Shown here in pieces: positions 21,182 to 28,320 of a stretch of DNA of 41,494 bases (position 1 is its first letter; each line of letters begins with the position of its first letter). Under the pieces are notes generated by a model. It was not told the DNA's origin, did not search any database, and saw only the letters and a program-made list of their open reading frames with translations. Made by a program: the position numbers and the translations under genes. This stretch comes from Roseicella frigidaeris. GTDB lineage: Bacteria; Pseudomonadota; Alphaproteobacteria; Acetobacterales; Acetobacteraceae. The stretch lies in assembly GCF_003258945.1 (NCBI RefSeq), contig NZ_QLIX01000025.1, positions 29,237 through 70,730 of the forward strand, read 5' to 3'.

Positions 21182-22459
21182 ATGCAGCCGATCCCTCAGC
21201 CGGTCCGCGACCATGCGGGCCTGATCCTCGCCGATACGCTCGGCGCCATCCTGGCCGGGCACCGCGAGCCGGAGCTGCGGGCCATCACCGCCCGGCATGC
21301 GACCGGCGGCGTGCCGCTGCTCGGCGCGGCGGCCGCGGCGCCGCCGCCCATGGCCGCCTTCCTCACCGGCCTCGCCGGCACCGCCGTCGAGCTGGATGAG
21401 GGCAACTACCCGGCCGGCGGTCATCCGGCGATCCATGCCATCGCCCCGGCCCTGGCCGAGGCGGCGGCGCGCGATGCCAGCGGCGAGGCGCTGCTGACCG
21501 CCTGCATCCGCGGCTACGAGGCGGGTTCGCGGGTGGGCCATGCCATGCGGCTGCGGCCGGCGGCGCATCCGCATGGCACCTGGGGCGTCATTGGCGCCGC
21601 CGCCGCGGTCGCCAGCCTGCGCGGCCATGACGCGGCGAGGACGCAGCGGGCGCTCGACCTCGCCGCCAGCCTCGGCCTCGCCACCAGCGCCACCGCCTCG
21701 CTGCGCGGCGGCTCGGTGCGCAACGTCTATGCCGGGGCGGCGGCGCAGAACGGGCTGCTGGCGGTCGACCTGGCCGAGGCCGGCCTCACCGGCGAGCCCG
21801 GGGGCATCCCGGTGGTCTTCGGCCAGGTGATCGGCGAGGCCTGGGACGAGGCCGCCTATGCCGCCGGCGCCTCGCGCTGGTTCATCCTGGAGAGCTTCCT
21901 GAAGCGGCAGGCCTGTTGCCGCGAGACCCAGGGCGCGCTGGAGGCGATCGAGGCGCTGCTGGCCGAGGCGCCGGTCGCGCCCGAGGCGGTGACGGCGATC
22001 GAGGTCGAGACCTTCCACTCCGCCTCGTTGCTCGACGAGCGGGCGCCGGCGGCGCCGATCGCCGGCCGCTTCTCCATCCCCTTCGCGGTGGCGACGCGGC
22101 TGCTGCGCGGCGATGCCTGGATCGGCGATTTCGCGCCCGAGGCCATCGCCGATCCGGCGATCCGGGCCCTGGCCGCCCGGGTGGCGGTGCGGCACGACCC
22201 GGCGCTGACGGCGCGCCAGCCGGCGGAGCGGGTCTGCCGGCTGGCGCTGCGGCTCGCCGATGGCACGGTGCGGCGACGCGAGGTGATCGGCACCGCGGGC
22301 GATCCCGACCGGCCGCATCCGGAGGCGGTGCTGCAGGCGAAGTTCCGCCGCTGCGCCGAGCCGGGCTTCGGCCCCCGCTGGCGCGAGCTCTGGGAGATGG
22401 CGCGGCAGCCGGACCGCCTGCCGCGCGCCGCCGCGCTCTTCGCCGCCTTCCGGCCCTGA
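21182..22459 (+). CDS. MmgE/PrpD family protein
   Basis: A 425-residue member of the MmgE/PrpD family, which includes 2-methylcitrate dehydratase, cis-aconitate decarboxylase and many uncharacterised catabolic enzymes. Family features visible are the N-terminal DTLGAILAG, the E-L-D-E-G-N motif near residue 70, HPHGTWG (about 132-138) and K-R-Q-A-C-C (about 243). The last is the substrate-binding K-x-x-x-C segment, where Tyr/His is more usual. It follows quiC after 54 bases and is probably cotranscribed, but has no known step in the protocatechuate pathway. It could act on a tricarboxylic or muconate-like intermediate; that is inference. It converges on the next gene with an 18-base gap. Confidence 0.88.
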   Translation: MQPIPQPVRDHAGLILADTLGAILAGHREPELRAITARHATGGVPLLGAAAAAPPPMAAFLTGLAGTAVELDEGNYPAGGHPAIHAIAPALAEAAARDASGEALLTACIRGYEAGSRVGHAMRLRPAAHPHGTWGVIGAAAAVASLRGHDAARTQRALDLAASLGLATSATASLRGGSVRNVYAGAAAQNGLLAVDLAEAGLTGEPGGIPVVFGQVIGEAWDEAAYAAGASRWFILESFLKRQACCRETQGALEAIEALLAEAPVAPEAVTAIEVETFHSASLLDERAPAAPIAGRFSIPFAVATRLLRGDAWIGDFAPEAIADPAIRALAARVAVRHDPALTARQPAERVCRLALRLADGTVRRREVIGTAGDPDRPHPEAVLQAKFRRCAEPGFGPRWRELWEMARQPDRLPRAAALFAAFRP

Positions 22460-22477
22460 ACCGGCGGCGCCGGCCGG

Positions 22478-23809
22478 CTACTCCGCGGCTTTGGCCGGCC
22501 GCGCCGCCTGCTCCATGGCGCGGCGGATGCGCACCGCCTCGCTGCTCTCGTCGAGCGCCACATCGGCGGCGGTGACGATGCCGCCCGCCTTCACCGCGCG
22601 CTTCAGCGGCACGCCATGGGCGAGGCCGATCGGCAGCGCGCCGAGGGCGAGGGAGCGCTGCGCCGGGATGCATTTGCCCCAGACCATGGCGCCGCCCTCG
22701 CCATCCAGCACCTCGCCGGCCGCGAGGTCGCGCTTGGCCGTCGCCGCCACATCGCCCCGCCAGGCATCGGAGCAGCCGGTGGGCTCGCGCCGCAGCGCCG
22801 CCGAGGCGACGGAGATGCCGAGCTCCAGCCCGATGAAGTGATAGGGCCGCCACAGCGCCGCGTAACGGCCGGAGGGGTCGGTGGCGACGCCGTATTCCGC
22901 GAAGCAGCGGCGGATGTAGTCGGTCTCGCCCTCGAACACCGCATAGACGCCCCAGCGGAGATCGCCCACCACCGGCCTTCCGTCGCGCTCGAGCGAGGAG
23001 ATCACCTCCACCCGGCCGCGGCTGCCGGCGAAGACCCGCGGCAGGTCCTGCGTGCCGCAGGGCGGGAAGGCGAGCCCGTCCTCCGGCGGCTCGAGGCCGG
23101 TGGCATTGGCGATCGCCGCCATCTCGATGCCGGACTTCGTGCCGTCGAGGAAGGAGTTGAACATCTGCGGGTTCATGCCGCCGAGCCGCGCCTGCTCCTC
23201 GCTCAGCCCGTAATGCCCCCAGACCGTGGCGGGCGTGCTGGCATGGTATTCGGGGAGGTATTTCGTGCCCTTGCCGGCTGCGACGACCGTGAAGCCCTCG
23301 GCCCGCAGCGTGTCCACGATCTCGCAGACCAGCGAGGGCTGGTCGCCATAGGCCATGGAATAGACCGTGCCGGCGGCGCGGGCGCGCTCGGCGAGCAGCG
23401 GCCCGGCCAGCACATCCGCCTCGACATTGACCATGACGATGTGCTTGCCGTGCTCGATCGCGGCCAGCGCGTGGCGGATGCCGGCGGCCGGATGGCCCGT
23501 GCATTCGACGATGACCTCGATGCGCGGATCGCCCATCAGCGCCATCGCATCCTCGGTCAGCGCCGTGGCGCCGCTGCGATGCGCGGCATCGAGATTCGGC
23601 GCGGCGTATTTGGCCTCCGGCCAGCCGATGCGGGCGAGGGCGTCGCGGGCCCGCGGCAGGGCCAGGTCGGCGATGCCGACGACATGCATCCCCGGGGTGC
23701 GCTGCGCCGCGGCGAGGAACATGGAGCCGAATTTGCCGGCGCCGATCACGCCGACCGTCACGGGCTTGCCGGCCGCCTCGCGCGCCTGGAGCATCCTGTG
23801 CAGATTCAT
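22478..23809 (-). CDS. COG4091-type NAD(P)-dependent oxidoreductase with C-terminal SAF domain
   Basis: A 443-residue protein with an N-terminal homoserine-dehydrogenase-like Rossmann domain (VGVIGAGKFGSMF near residues 19-31) and a C-terminal SAF/antifreeze-like domain (KRDLAAGEVLDGEGG, then ALGALPIGLAHG). This architecture defines COG4091. Proteins of this group sit in sugar-acid and branched-sugar catabolic operons, but I cannot assign a substrate. ATG 23809 (MNLHRML) is chosen over the in-frame start at 23848 by usual family length; both lack a strong ribosome site. It is divergent from a threonate dehydrogenase-like gene, suggesting a common sugar-acid substrate family. Confidence 0.85.
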   Translation of the reverse strand: MNLHRMLQAREAAGKPVTVGVIGAGKFGSMFLAAAQRTPGMHVVGIADLALPRARDALARIGWPEAKYAAPNLDAAHRSGATALTEDAMALMGDPRIEVIVECTGHPAAGIRHALAAIEHGKHIVMVNVEADVLAGPLLAERARAAGTVYSMAYGDQPSLVCEIVDTLRAEGFTVVAAGKGTKYLPEYHASTPATVWGHYGLSEEQARLGGMNPQMFNSFLDGTKSGIEMAAIANATGLEPPEDGLAFPPCGTQDLPRVFAGSRGRVEVISSLERDGRPVVGDLRWGVYAVFEGETDYIRRCFAEYGVATDPSGRYAALWRPYHFIGLELGISVASAALRREPTGCSDAWRGDVAATAKRDLAAGEVLDGEGGAMVWGKCIPAQRSLALGALPIGLAHGVPLKRAVKAGGIVTAADVALDESSEAVRIRRAMEQAARPAKAAE

Positions 23810-24037
23810 TCTCGTTTCCCCCGATGGCTCCCTCTGGCCGGTCCCCATGCCCCGCGCCCGTCGGCGGGCGGGGAGGGGGCGCCGGAGGCGGCGGCCCGTA
23901 TCGTTGCGGCGCGCCCCGCGGGCCGCCTGCGCCCGAGCCTAGAACGGATCGTCGCCCGGCGGAACGCTCGCAGCCGGCCCGCCTTGACCTGCGGCCGGCC
24001 AGGCCGGAGCGTGCGGCACGGCTTGGGGGAGGATGGC

Positions 24038-24934
24038 ATGCGCGTCGCGGTGATCGGGCTGGGCAGCATGGGGATGGGCGCGGCGCTGAACCTGCTGCGG
24101 GCGCCGGGGCTGGAGGTCGCGGGCTGCGATCCGCGCCCCGCGGCACAGGCGGAGTTCGTCGCGGCCGGCGGCAGCGCGGTCGGCCGCGCCGCCGATCTGC
24201 CCGAGGGCACTGAGGCGGTGCTGCTGCTCGTGGTCAATGCGGCGCAGGCGGCGGCGGCGCTGTTCGGCCCGGAGGGCGCGGCGCCGCGCCTTGCCCCAGG
24301 GGCGGTGATCGTCAATTCCTGCACCCTGGCGCCGGAGGATGCCCGCCGCCTCGCCGCCGAGGCGGAGGCGCGCGGGCTGCTCTATGTCGATGCCCCGGTC
24401 TCGGGCGGCGCGGCCGGCGCCCGGGCGGGGCAGATGACGGTGATGGCCTCCGGCAGCGCCGCGGCCATGGCGAAGGCGGCGCCGCTGCTGGCCGCCATCG
24501 CCAAGAAGGTCTGGCACCTGGGCGAGGCGCCGGGCCTCGGCGCGACCATGAAGGTGGTGCACCAGCTCCTCGCCGGCGTGCATATCGCGGTCGCCGCCGA
24601 GGCCATGGCGCTCGGCATCAAGGCGGGACTCGACCCGCAGCGGCTCTTCGAGATCGTCACCGGCGCGGCCGGCAATTCCTGGATGTTCGAGAACCGCATG
24701 CCGCATGTGCTGGAGGGCGACGAGACGCCGCGCTCGGCGGTCGACATCTTCGTCAAGGATCTCGGCCTGGTCGGCGACCTGGCGCGCGACGTCGCCTTCC
24801 CGACGCCGCTGGCGGCGCAGGCGCACCAGCTCTTCGTGGCGGCGCGGGCCCAGGGGCATGGCGGCAAGGACGATGCCTTCGTCATTCGCGCCTACCAGGC
24901 GCTGACCGGCATAAGGCTGCCGAAGGAGGGCTGA
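24038..24934 (+). CDS. ltnD: L-threonate dehydrogenase-like (beta-hydroxyacid dehydrogenase family)
   Basis: A 298-residue NAD-dependent dehydrogenase of the 3-hydroxyisobutyrate/tartronate semialdehyde reductase family. Motifs are GLGSMGMG (7-14), the substrate loop APVSGG-GA-AG, and catalytic Lys172 in GATMKVVHQ. The stretch G-N-S-W-M-F-E-N-R-x-P-H-x-L-x-G-D and the following IFVKDLGLV are characteristic of LtnD, which oxidises L-threonate to 2-oxo-tetronate. The partner kinase, isomerase and aldolase of that pathway are not in the window, so the function is likely but not proven. GGGGGAGG lies just before ATG 24038. Confidence 0.87.
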   Translation: MRVAVIGLGSMGMGAALNLLRAPGLEVAGCDPRPAAQAEFVAAGGSAVGRAADLPEGTEAVLLLVVNAAQAAAALFGPEGAAPRLAPGAVIVNSCTLAPEDARRLAAEAEARGLLYVDAPVSGGAAGARAGQMTVMASGSAAAMAKAAPLLAAIAKKVWHLGEAPGLGATMKVVHQLLAGVHIAVAAEAMALGIKAGLDPQRLFEIVTGAAGNSWMFENRMPHVLEGDETPRSAVDIFVKDLGLVGDLARDVAFPTPLAAQAHQLFVAARAQGHGGKDDAFVIRAYQALTGIRLPKEG

Positions 24935-24994
24935 GGGCGGCGCCCCGGCCGGTGGGACGGCCCGGCGGGGGGCACCCCAGGCCGGTAGCAAGTC

Positions 24995-25011
24995 GTGAAC
25001 GAAGGGTGAAC
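24995..25011. promoter_or_regulatory. Direct repeat GTGAAC with 11-bp period
   Basis: GTGAAC occurs at 24995-25000 and 25006-25011, exactly 11 bases apart, about one helical turn, and 44 bases before the small membrane-protein ORF. This spacing is typical for tandem binding of an OmpR/PhoB-type regulator. The regulator is unknown. Confidence 0.4.
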
Positions 25012-25054
25012 TTTCCCGCTTGCCTATGAGTTCGCGCTTTGTTCCAATCGGGCC

Positions 25055-25279
25055 ATGCAGACCCAGGCCCTCCTCGATGGCTTCGCCATCCCACCCTGTC
25101 CCCGGCCGGCCCGCGCGGCACCGGCGTCATGGCGCGAGCAGGTCCGCCTGGCGACGCCGGCGATGCGCGGCGCCTGGCACCGCCTCGGCCCGGTGCAGGA
25201 GGCGAGCCTCGTTGGCATCGTCAGCCTGCTGGCCTTCTGGAGCCTGGCCGAGTTCGCCCTCTGGCTCGAGCGGCTCTGA
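25055..25279 (+). CDS. Small hypothetical single-span membrane protein
   Basis: A 74-residue ORF I do not recognise. The N-terminal half is soluble and Ala/Pro/Arg-rich; residues about 50-70 (ASLVGIVSLLAFWSLAEFALW) form one convincing transmembrane segment near the C-terminus. Codon third positions are GC-rich in this frame, supporting real coding. It lies between the threonate dehydrogenase-like gene and flagellin, has its own upstream region with a GTGAAC direct repeat, and has no clear Shine-Dalgarno site. Another overlapping frame (25039-25299) is less protein-like. Confidence 0.5.
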   Translation: MQTQALLDGFAIPPCPRPARAAPASWREQVRLATPAMRGAWHRLGPVQEASLVGIVSLLAFWSLAEFALWLERL

Positions 25280-25487
25280 CGGAGAGGGGGCCGTCCTGAC
25301 GCGCCGCCCTCCGGGCACCTGACCCCGGCCGATCGCCCGTCTGGCCGCGCAAGCGTCGCCACGGCCTGCGCGCAGGGCGCGACGCGGTTTTGCGGGCGCC
25401 TTTAACCGCGGCTTCACCCCGGTCCGGCGAGATTGCGGCCGTGGTCCCGGACGAACCGGGGCTCGGCAACGGAAGGGGAAAACCCGC

Positions 25488-26324
25488 ATGCCCTTGAACT
25501 CGGTGAATACCAATACAGGCGCGATGATCGCGCTGCAGTCGCTCAACCGAACGGCCGATGAGCTGACCGCGACCCAGAAGCGCATCTCGACCGGCTACCG
25601 CGTCTCCGACGCCAAGGATGACGGCGCGGCCTATGCGGTGGCCGAGCGGGTGCGGGGCGAGATCGCCGCGACGCAATCCGCCAATGAGCAGCTCGGCGGC
25701 GTCAAAGGCCTGCTCGACGTCACCAATGCGAGCCTCAACAACGTCTCCGACACGCTGAAGACGCTGAAGACCATCGTCGTCAAGCTCGCCGACGGCACCA
25801 TCACCAGCGACCAGAAGGCCCAGTACCAGAGCCAGGTGAAGGAGCTGACCAGCAACATCAAGTCCTTCATCCAGGATGCGAACTACAACGGGCAGAACAT
25901 CCTGACCCCGAGCAACGCCACCCTGACCAGGACCGTCGTGCGCAACGGCGCCGGCGACAACTACACCTTCAGCGCCTATGCCGCGCTGACCAACATCTAC
26001 AACAACATCGCCGGCGCCAATTCCTGGTCCGCCGAATCCGCCGCCGCGGCGGTCACCAACGGCGGCGCGCTGACGCAGGCGATCAGCAACACGCTCACGC
26101 AGCTCAACAATTTCGGCAGCTACTCCAACTATATCGACAGCCAGATCACCTACAACAAGGCGAAGATGGACGCGCAGGAAAGCGGCCTCGGCGCCCTGGT
26201 CGATGCCGACCTCGCCAAGGAATCCGCCAAGCTGCAATCGCTGCAGATCCGCCAGCAGCTCGGCACCCAGGCGCTCAGCATCGCCAACTCGGCGCCGCAG
26301 TCGCTGCTCAGCCTGTTCCGCTAG
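25488..26324 (+). CDS. fliC: Flagellin
   Basis: A 278-residue flagellin, the extracellular filament subunit. The N-terminal D0/D1 region (SVNTNTGAMIALQSLNRTADELTATQKRIS, about 5-34) and the C-terminal region (LQIRQQLGTQALSIANSAPQSLLSLFR) are well kept. The variable centre is short, with no D2/D3 outer domains, as in many alphaproteobacteria. The middle is rich in Thr, Ser and Asn, offering O-glycosylation sites. A good ribosome site (GGAAGGGGA) precedes the ATG. No convincing sigma28 or sigma54 promoter was found in the 208 bases upstream. It is followed by flaF and two TPR-containing modification genes. Confidence 0.97.
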   Translation: MPLNSVNTNTGAMIALQSLNRTADELTATQKRISTGYRVSDAKDDGAAYAVAERVRGEIAATQSANEQLGGVKGLLDVTNASLNNVSDTLKTLKTIVVKLADGTITSDQKAQYQSQVKELTSNIKSFIQDANYNGQNILTPSNATLTRTVVRNGAGDNYTFSAYAALTNIYNNIAGANSWSAESAAAAVTNGGALTQAISNTLTQLNNFGSYSNYIDSQITYNKAKMDAQESGLGALVDADLAKESAKLQSLQIRQQLGTQALSIANSAPQSLLSLFR

Positions 26325-26364
26325 ACCACGATCCGCTCACCCCGGTTCGCGGACCATGGTCTAG
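26321..26364 (+). terminator. Large hairpin overlapping the flagellin stop codon
   Basis: CTAGACCACGATCCGC (26321-26336) and GCGGACCATGGTCTAG (26349-26364) form a 16-bp stem with two mismatches and a 12-base loop. The stop codon TAG lies in the first arm. A short T-containing stretch follows. It may stop or stabilise the abundant flagellin mRNA. Confidence 0.6.
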
Positions 26365-26553
26365 CGCGGTGTTTGGTCGCGTGAGTCGCGCCTTCGCTGC
26401 GTCCCTCTCAGGCGATCACGCTCCAACACATCCAGGCGTCGTCCGCCCCGCTCCGCGCGCGGGCCACGGCCATGCCGGCAGGATGCCGGCCGACGCTCCC
26501 TCGTCCCGCCGTCGCGGCATCGCCCGAGCGGCACTCCAGCAAGGAATGCTGCC

Positions 26554-26904
26554 ATGACCCAGGAATTTCCCGCGCCCAGCCGGCCCAATGCCGCCGCCGC
26601 CTATCGCCGCCGGTTGACGGCCAAGCAGATGGAGGCCGAGGTCTTCGTCCGCGCCAACCGTGCCATCCGCGCCGCCGACATCGCCGAGCCGCTGCCGAGG
26701 GCCCGCGCCATCGCCGACAACCGCCGGCTCTGGGAGGCCGTGCGTAGCGCCGTGCTGGATCCGACCAACGCGCTGCCCCCGCCGCTCCGCGCCCAGATCG
26801 CCGGGGTGGCGATCGCCGTGCTGCGCGAGTGCGACGCGGCCTCGCCCGATCTCGACTTCGTGGCCGAGATGAACGACCTCTTCGCCGCCGGTCTCTGGCA
26901 ATGA
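26554..26904 (+). CDS. flaF: Flagellar biosynthesis regulator FlaF
   Basis: A 116-residue cytoplasmic protein of the alphaproteobacterial FlaF family, a regulator and secretion partner needed for flagellin synthesis. The conserved pattern is present: A-A-A-Y near the N-terminus, E-A-E-V-F-x-R-A-N-R-A-I (about 28-39), the strongly conserved NRRLWEAV (about 55-62), and the NALPP-LRAQI segment (about 73-83). Its usual partner FlbT is not found in this window. It begins 229 bases after flagellin and overlaps the next gene by ATGA, linking flagellin control to the TPR-methyltransferase. Confidence 0.93.
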   Translation: MTQEFPAPSRPNAAAAYRRRLTAKQMEAEVFVRANRAIRAADIAEPLPRARAIADNRRLWEAVRSAVLDPTNALPPPLRAQIAGVAIAVLRECDAASPDLDFVAEMNDLFAAGLWQ

Positions 26905-28319
26905 GCGCCGTCGCCATGGCCGCGCCGGTCGCCGCGCGCCTCGCCGAGCAGGCGCGCCTCCTCCTCCGTGACGGCCGGGCCGAGGAGGCCCTGCCGATGC
27001 TCGATCGCCTCCTGCATCTCGGCGTGCCCGGCACGGCGGCGCTGCGGGCGGAGGCGATGCTGCTGCTGCGCCGCCTCGAGGAGGCCGAGACGGCGGCCGA
27101 TGCCGCCCTCGAGGAGTGCGCGGACGCCGCCATGCGCGGTCTGCGCGCCCGCATCCGGCTGGCCCGTGGCGACCAAGCCGGCGCCGTCGACGATGCCGCC
27201 GCCGCGGTGATGGCGAAGCCGGGGGACCGGCCGGCCCGGCTGCTGCTGGCCTCCGCCCTGCTCGAGGCAGGCCGGCATGACGAGGCCATCTGGTTCCTCG
27301 GCGAGGCCTGGCGCGCCGAACCCGGCAACGCCACGCTGCAGCTTCGGCTCGGCCAGGCCTTCCTGCGCGCCGGCCGGTACGAGGCGGCGAGCGAGCTCTT
27401 CACGCATTGCGAAGCCGCATCCCCCTGGACGCCGGGCGTCGCGGCGCTGCGGGCCCAGGCGGCGCTGCTCGCCGGCGATGCCGGAGCGGCGGCCGACCTC
27501 GCCCGTGCCGCCCTGGCGCGCGGCATCGTCGATGGCGCGGTGCACAGCGTCCTCGCGCATGCCCTGGTCAACCTCGGCCGCCTGGAGGAGGCCGGCCCGC
27601 ATTTCGCGGCCGCCGCCCGGCTGGCGCCGGACGATCCCTATATCGCCCATCTCGCGGCGGCCGCGGCCGGCACCGCGACCGGCCGCGCCCCGGAGGGCTA
27701 TGTGACGGCCCTCTTCGACGGCTATGCCGCGCATTTCGAACCCGCCCTCCTCAGCCTCGGCTACCGCGTCCCCGGCCTGATCCGGCGGGCGGTGGAACGG
27801 CTGCGGCCGCAGGCGATGACCGAGGGGCTGGGCCCGGTGCTCGATCTCGGCTGCGGCACCGGCCTCGTCGGCGTGGCGCTGTCGGATCTGCTGCGCGCGC
27901 CGCTGGTCGGCGTCGATCTCTCCCGCCGCATGCTGGACCAGGCCGCCGCCAAGGGTCTCTATGCCGAGTTGCGGCCGGCCGACCTCACCGAGGCGCTGCG
28001 CCGGGACGAGGGCGCCTATGCCCTGGTCACCGCGGCCGATGTCTTCTGCTACTTCGGCCTGCTGGAAGCGCCGCTCACCCTGTGCCGGGAGCGGCTGGCG
28101 CCGGGCGGCCTGCTGCTCTTCAGCCTCGAATGCGCCGGGCCGGGCGAGGCGTGGCGGCTCGGGCCGGAAGGCCGCTACCGGCACGCGCCGGACTACGTGG
28201 CCGCAGCCGCGGCCGCGGCCGGGCTGCGGCTGCTGGAATGCCGGCCCGAGGCGCTGCGCCGCGATGGCGAGGCCACCGTGCCCGGCCTGCTGGTCGCGGC
28301 CGAGGCGCTGGTGCACTGA
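26901..28319 (+). CDS. TPR-repeat protein with C-terminal SAM-dependent methyltransferase
   Basis: A 472-residue protein with helical TPR-like repeats in the first half (about 10-240) and a class I methyltransferase domain in the second. SAM motif I is VLDLGCGTGLVG (about 313-324), followed by LVGVDLSRRML (motif II) and a P-G-G-L-L-L-F-S strand after motif IV. This layout corresponds to COG4976-type methyltransferases. Translational coupling to flaF (ATGA) and placement before a TPR glycosyltransferase suggest it acts on flagellin or its glycan, the TPR part recognising the protein. This is inference. ATG 26901 is used; the upstream extension only re-reads flaF. Confidence 0.87.
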   Translation: MSAVAMAAPVAARLAEQARLLLRDGRAEEALPMLDRLLHLGVPGTAALRAEAMLLLRRLEEAETAADAALEECADAAMRGLRARIRLARGDQAGAVDDAAAAVMAKPGDRPARLLLASALLEAGRHDEAIWFLGEAWRAEPGNATLQLRLGQAFLRAGRYEAASELFTHCEAASPWTPGVAALRAQAALLAGDAGAAADLARAALARGIVDGAVHSVLAHALVNLGRLEEAGPHFAAAARLAPDDPYIAHLAAAAAGTATGRAPEGYVTALFDGYAAHFEPALLSLGYRVPGLIRRAVERLRPQAMTEGLGPVLDLGCGTGLVGVALSDLLRAPLVGVDLSRRMLDQAAAKGLYAELRPADLTEALRRDEGAYALVTAADVFCYFGLLEAPLTLCRERLAPGGLLLFSLECAGPGEAWRLGPEGRYRHAPDYVAAAAAAAGLRLLECRPEALRRDGEATVPGLLVAAEALVH

Positions 28320-28320
28320 G

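Noticed and set aside
18944-22318. Minus-strand frame of about 1124 codons opposite pcaG, quiC and the MmgE gene
   Set aside because: The plus-strand genes carry complete catalytic motifs, while the antisense translation is low-complexity with no recognisable fold.
25280-25487. Sigma28, sigma54 or CtrA site before flagellin
   Set aside because: Only a single TTAACC half-site and loose matches were found; GG/GC spacing for sigma54 and the sigma28 boxes do not fit.
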